Positions 5,920 to 6,720 of a stretch of DNA of 6,720 nucleotides are shown in pieces. This DNA is from Opitutia bacterium UBA7876. GTDB lineage: Bacteria; Verrucomicrobiota; Verrucomicrobiia; Opitutales; Seribacteraceae. A program made the translations under genes and the position numbers. The stretch covers positions 1 to 6,720 of the forward strand of contig DLRY01000089.1 of assembly GCA_002500665.1 (NCBI GenBank), in the 5' to 3' direction. The notes under the pieces are model-generated. The model ran no database searches. It was not told where the DNA came from and saw only the letters and a program-made list of their open reading frames with translations. How positions within the stretch are numbered: the stretch's first letter is position 1; each line of letters starts with the position of its first letter.

Positions 5920-6720
5920 ATGAGTCTTCAGAGTGCATTCCTAGGATCTTTGGTTGCGGACGCTGTATCCATGCCCGTTCATTGGTATTACGACGTAAAA
6001 GCCTTAGACCGCGATTATGGTGATTTCGACGTATACCTTTCACCACGCAATCCGCACCCCGACAGCATTCTTTGGAGGTCCAGTTACAATCATACGGGCC
6101 CTAAGGATGATATCCTTCATAATCATTCTTCATATTGGGGAAAGCGGGGGGTGCACTACCACCAATCCTTGGCTGCCGGGGAAAACACCCTTAACCTCAA
6201 GCTCGCCTGCGAACTCTTCCGGCTGATCACCCAAACTGGTAATTTCTGTCACGACACGTGGCTCCAACGCTACGCCGACGTCATGCTCACGCCGGGCTGG
6301 CATAACGACACTTATGCCGAGGAATACCACAGAGCTTTCTTCGGAAATTACGCCTCTGGAAAAAAATTGAAGCACTGCGGCATTAGCGATTACCACATAG
6401 GAGGACTCAGCCTTGTGCCCGCTCTGCTTGCTAGCCTCGAAAAGATCGGTTTTGACGAGAAAGCCATGCTCGATTCGACCCAAACGCTGGTTAAGGGTAC
6501 CCATAACCACCCAATCACCCTATGTGCCGCGGACGAATTTGCCCGCATATTGATTGCTCTATCAAAGGGAGGAAACCTGCAAACTATTTTTAGGCAACTG
6601 CACTTGCCAGGAGTGCCCATCTCATCCCTTCAGAGATGGGAAAATCTGCCTGACCGTCAAGTAGTCGGCAGAACACTGAGCACGGCATGTTACCTTCCCG
6701 AATCTTTCAAGGCTTCCCTC
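5920..6720 (+). CDS. ADP-ribosylglycohydrolase-family protein (3' end outside window)
   Basis: An uninterrupted frame of 267 codons runs from the ATG at 5920 to the window edge. Family members (DraG/ARH type) remove ADP-ribose from proteins or small molecules with two Mg ions. The N-terminal ADAVSMPVHWYYD (13-25) corresponds to the family's GDxLGxPV segment, with D14 kept but the usual glycines replaced by A13 and S17. HYHQSLAAGENTLNL (79-93) and GWHNDTYAEEYHRAFF (126-141, with N129, D130 and T131) mark a subfamily I associate with Verrucomicrobiota and Planctomycetota. ISDYHIGGL (155-163) lies in the middle of the fold. The C-terminal metal-binding segment is expected beyond the edge, so activity cannot be judged. 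An in-frame ATG at 5899 would add seven residues, but family alignment and the promoter position favour 5920. Hand counts suggest lower GC than the genes to the left. Confidence 0.82.
   Translation, partial: MSLQSAFLGSLVADAVSMPVHWYYDVKALDRDYGDFDVYLSPRNPHPDSILWRSSYNHTGPKDDILHNHSSYWGKRGVHYHQSLAAGENTLNLKLACELFRLITQTGNFCHDTWLQRYADVMLTPGWHNDTYAEEYHRAFFGNYASGKKLKHCGISDYHIGGLSLVPALLASLEKIGFDEKAMLDSTQTLVKGTHNHPITLCAADEFARILIALSKGGNLQTIFRQLHLPGVPISSLQRWENLPDRQVVGRTLSTACYLPESFKASL

Noticed and set aside
1..6720. CRISPR array, tRNA/rRNA, insertion sequence or phage signature
   Set aside because: Reading through found no regularly spaced direct repeats, no cloverleaf or rRNA-like segment, no transposase or integrase motif and no terminal inverted repeats; nearly all the window is ordinary coding sequence.

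Overview
The window looks like a chromosomal stretch from a GC-moderate (roughly 55-60% in the central genes), glycan-degrading bacterium of the Planctomycetota-Verrucomicrobiota-Chlamydiota group, most likely a verrucomicrobial Opitutae/Puniceicoccales relative. This placement is inference. It rests on the tryptophan/tyrosine-rich C-terminal domain of the first protein, the pairing of a Cys-type sulfatase with a Tat-exported TIM-barrel sugar isomerase-like protein, the near absence of Shine-Dalgarno sequences, and a divergent ADP-ribosylglycohydrolase of a type I associate with these phyla. No rRNA, tRNA, CRISPR array, insertion sequence or plasmid function was seen.

Layout. (1) Positions 2-940, + strand: the 3' end of a surface or secreted protein with tandem InlB-type B-repeats and a Trp-rich C-terminal module. 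(2) Positions 1010-4934, + strand: four genes in one direction: a Gfo/Idh/MocA oxidoreductase, a small unknown four-helix membrane protein, a Tat-exported xylose-isomerase-like TIM-barrel protein, and a secreted iduronate-2-sulfatase-like sulfatase. Gaps are 26 nt, 42 nt and a 4-nt ATGA overlap. (3) Positions 4931-5854, - strand: a class IV (HDAC11-like) zinc deacylase whose stop codon interlocks with that of the sulfatase. (4) Positions 5920-6720, + strand: a divergent ADP-ribosylglycohydrolase-family gene that runs off the right edge. Every stretch is accounted for; the longest non-coding gap is only 69 nt.

How the genes may work together. The sulfatase and the TIM-barrel protein are translationally coupled and both carry export signals, so they probably act together outside the cytoplasm on a sulfated or otherwise modified saccharide. 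The cytosolic NAD(P)-dependent Gfo/Idh enzyme fits a later or parallel redox step. The E. coli YcjS/YcjR 3-keto-sugar pair is the nearest established analogy, but no substrate can be read from the sequence. The deacylase and the glycohydrolase share a 65-bp divergent control region and belong to families that remove acyl and ADP-ribosyl groups.

The most notable non-gene signal is that three promoter-like sites (TTGnC..., 17-19 nt, TATAnn) sit so that the predicted transcription start falls on or next to the ATG, with no ribosome binding site. This suggests leaderless mRNAs. Two of these three sites also carry a perfect palindrome inside the -35/-10 spacer. I found no clear case for an entirely new system. 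The best candidates for novelty are the leaderless/operator architecture and the small membrane protein with an HEASH (HExxH) motif.
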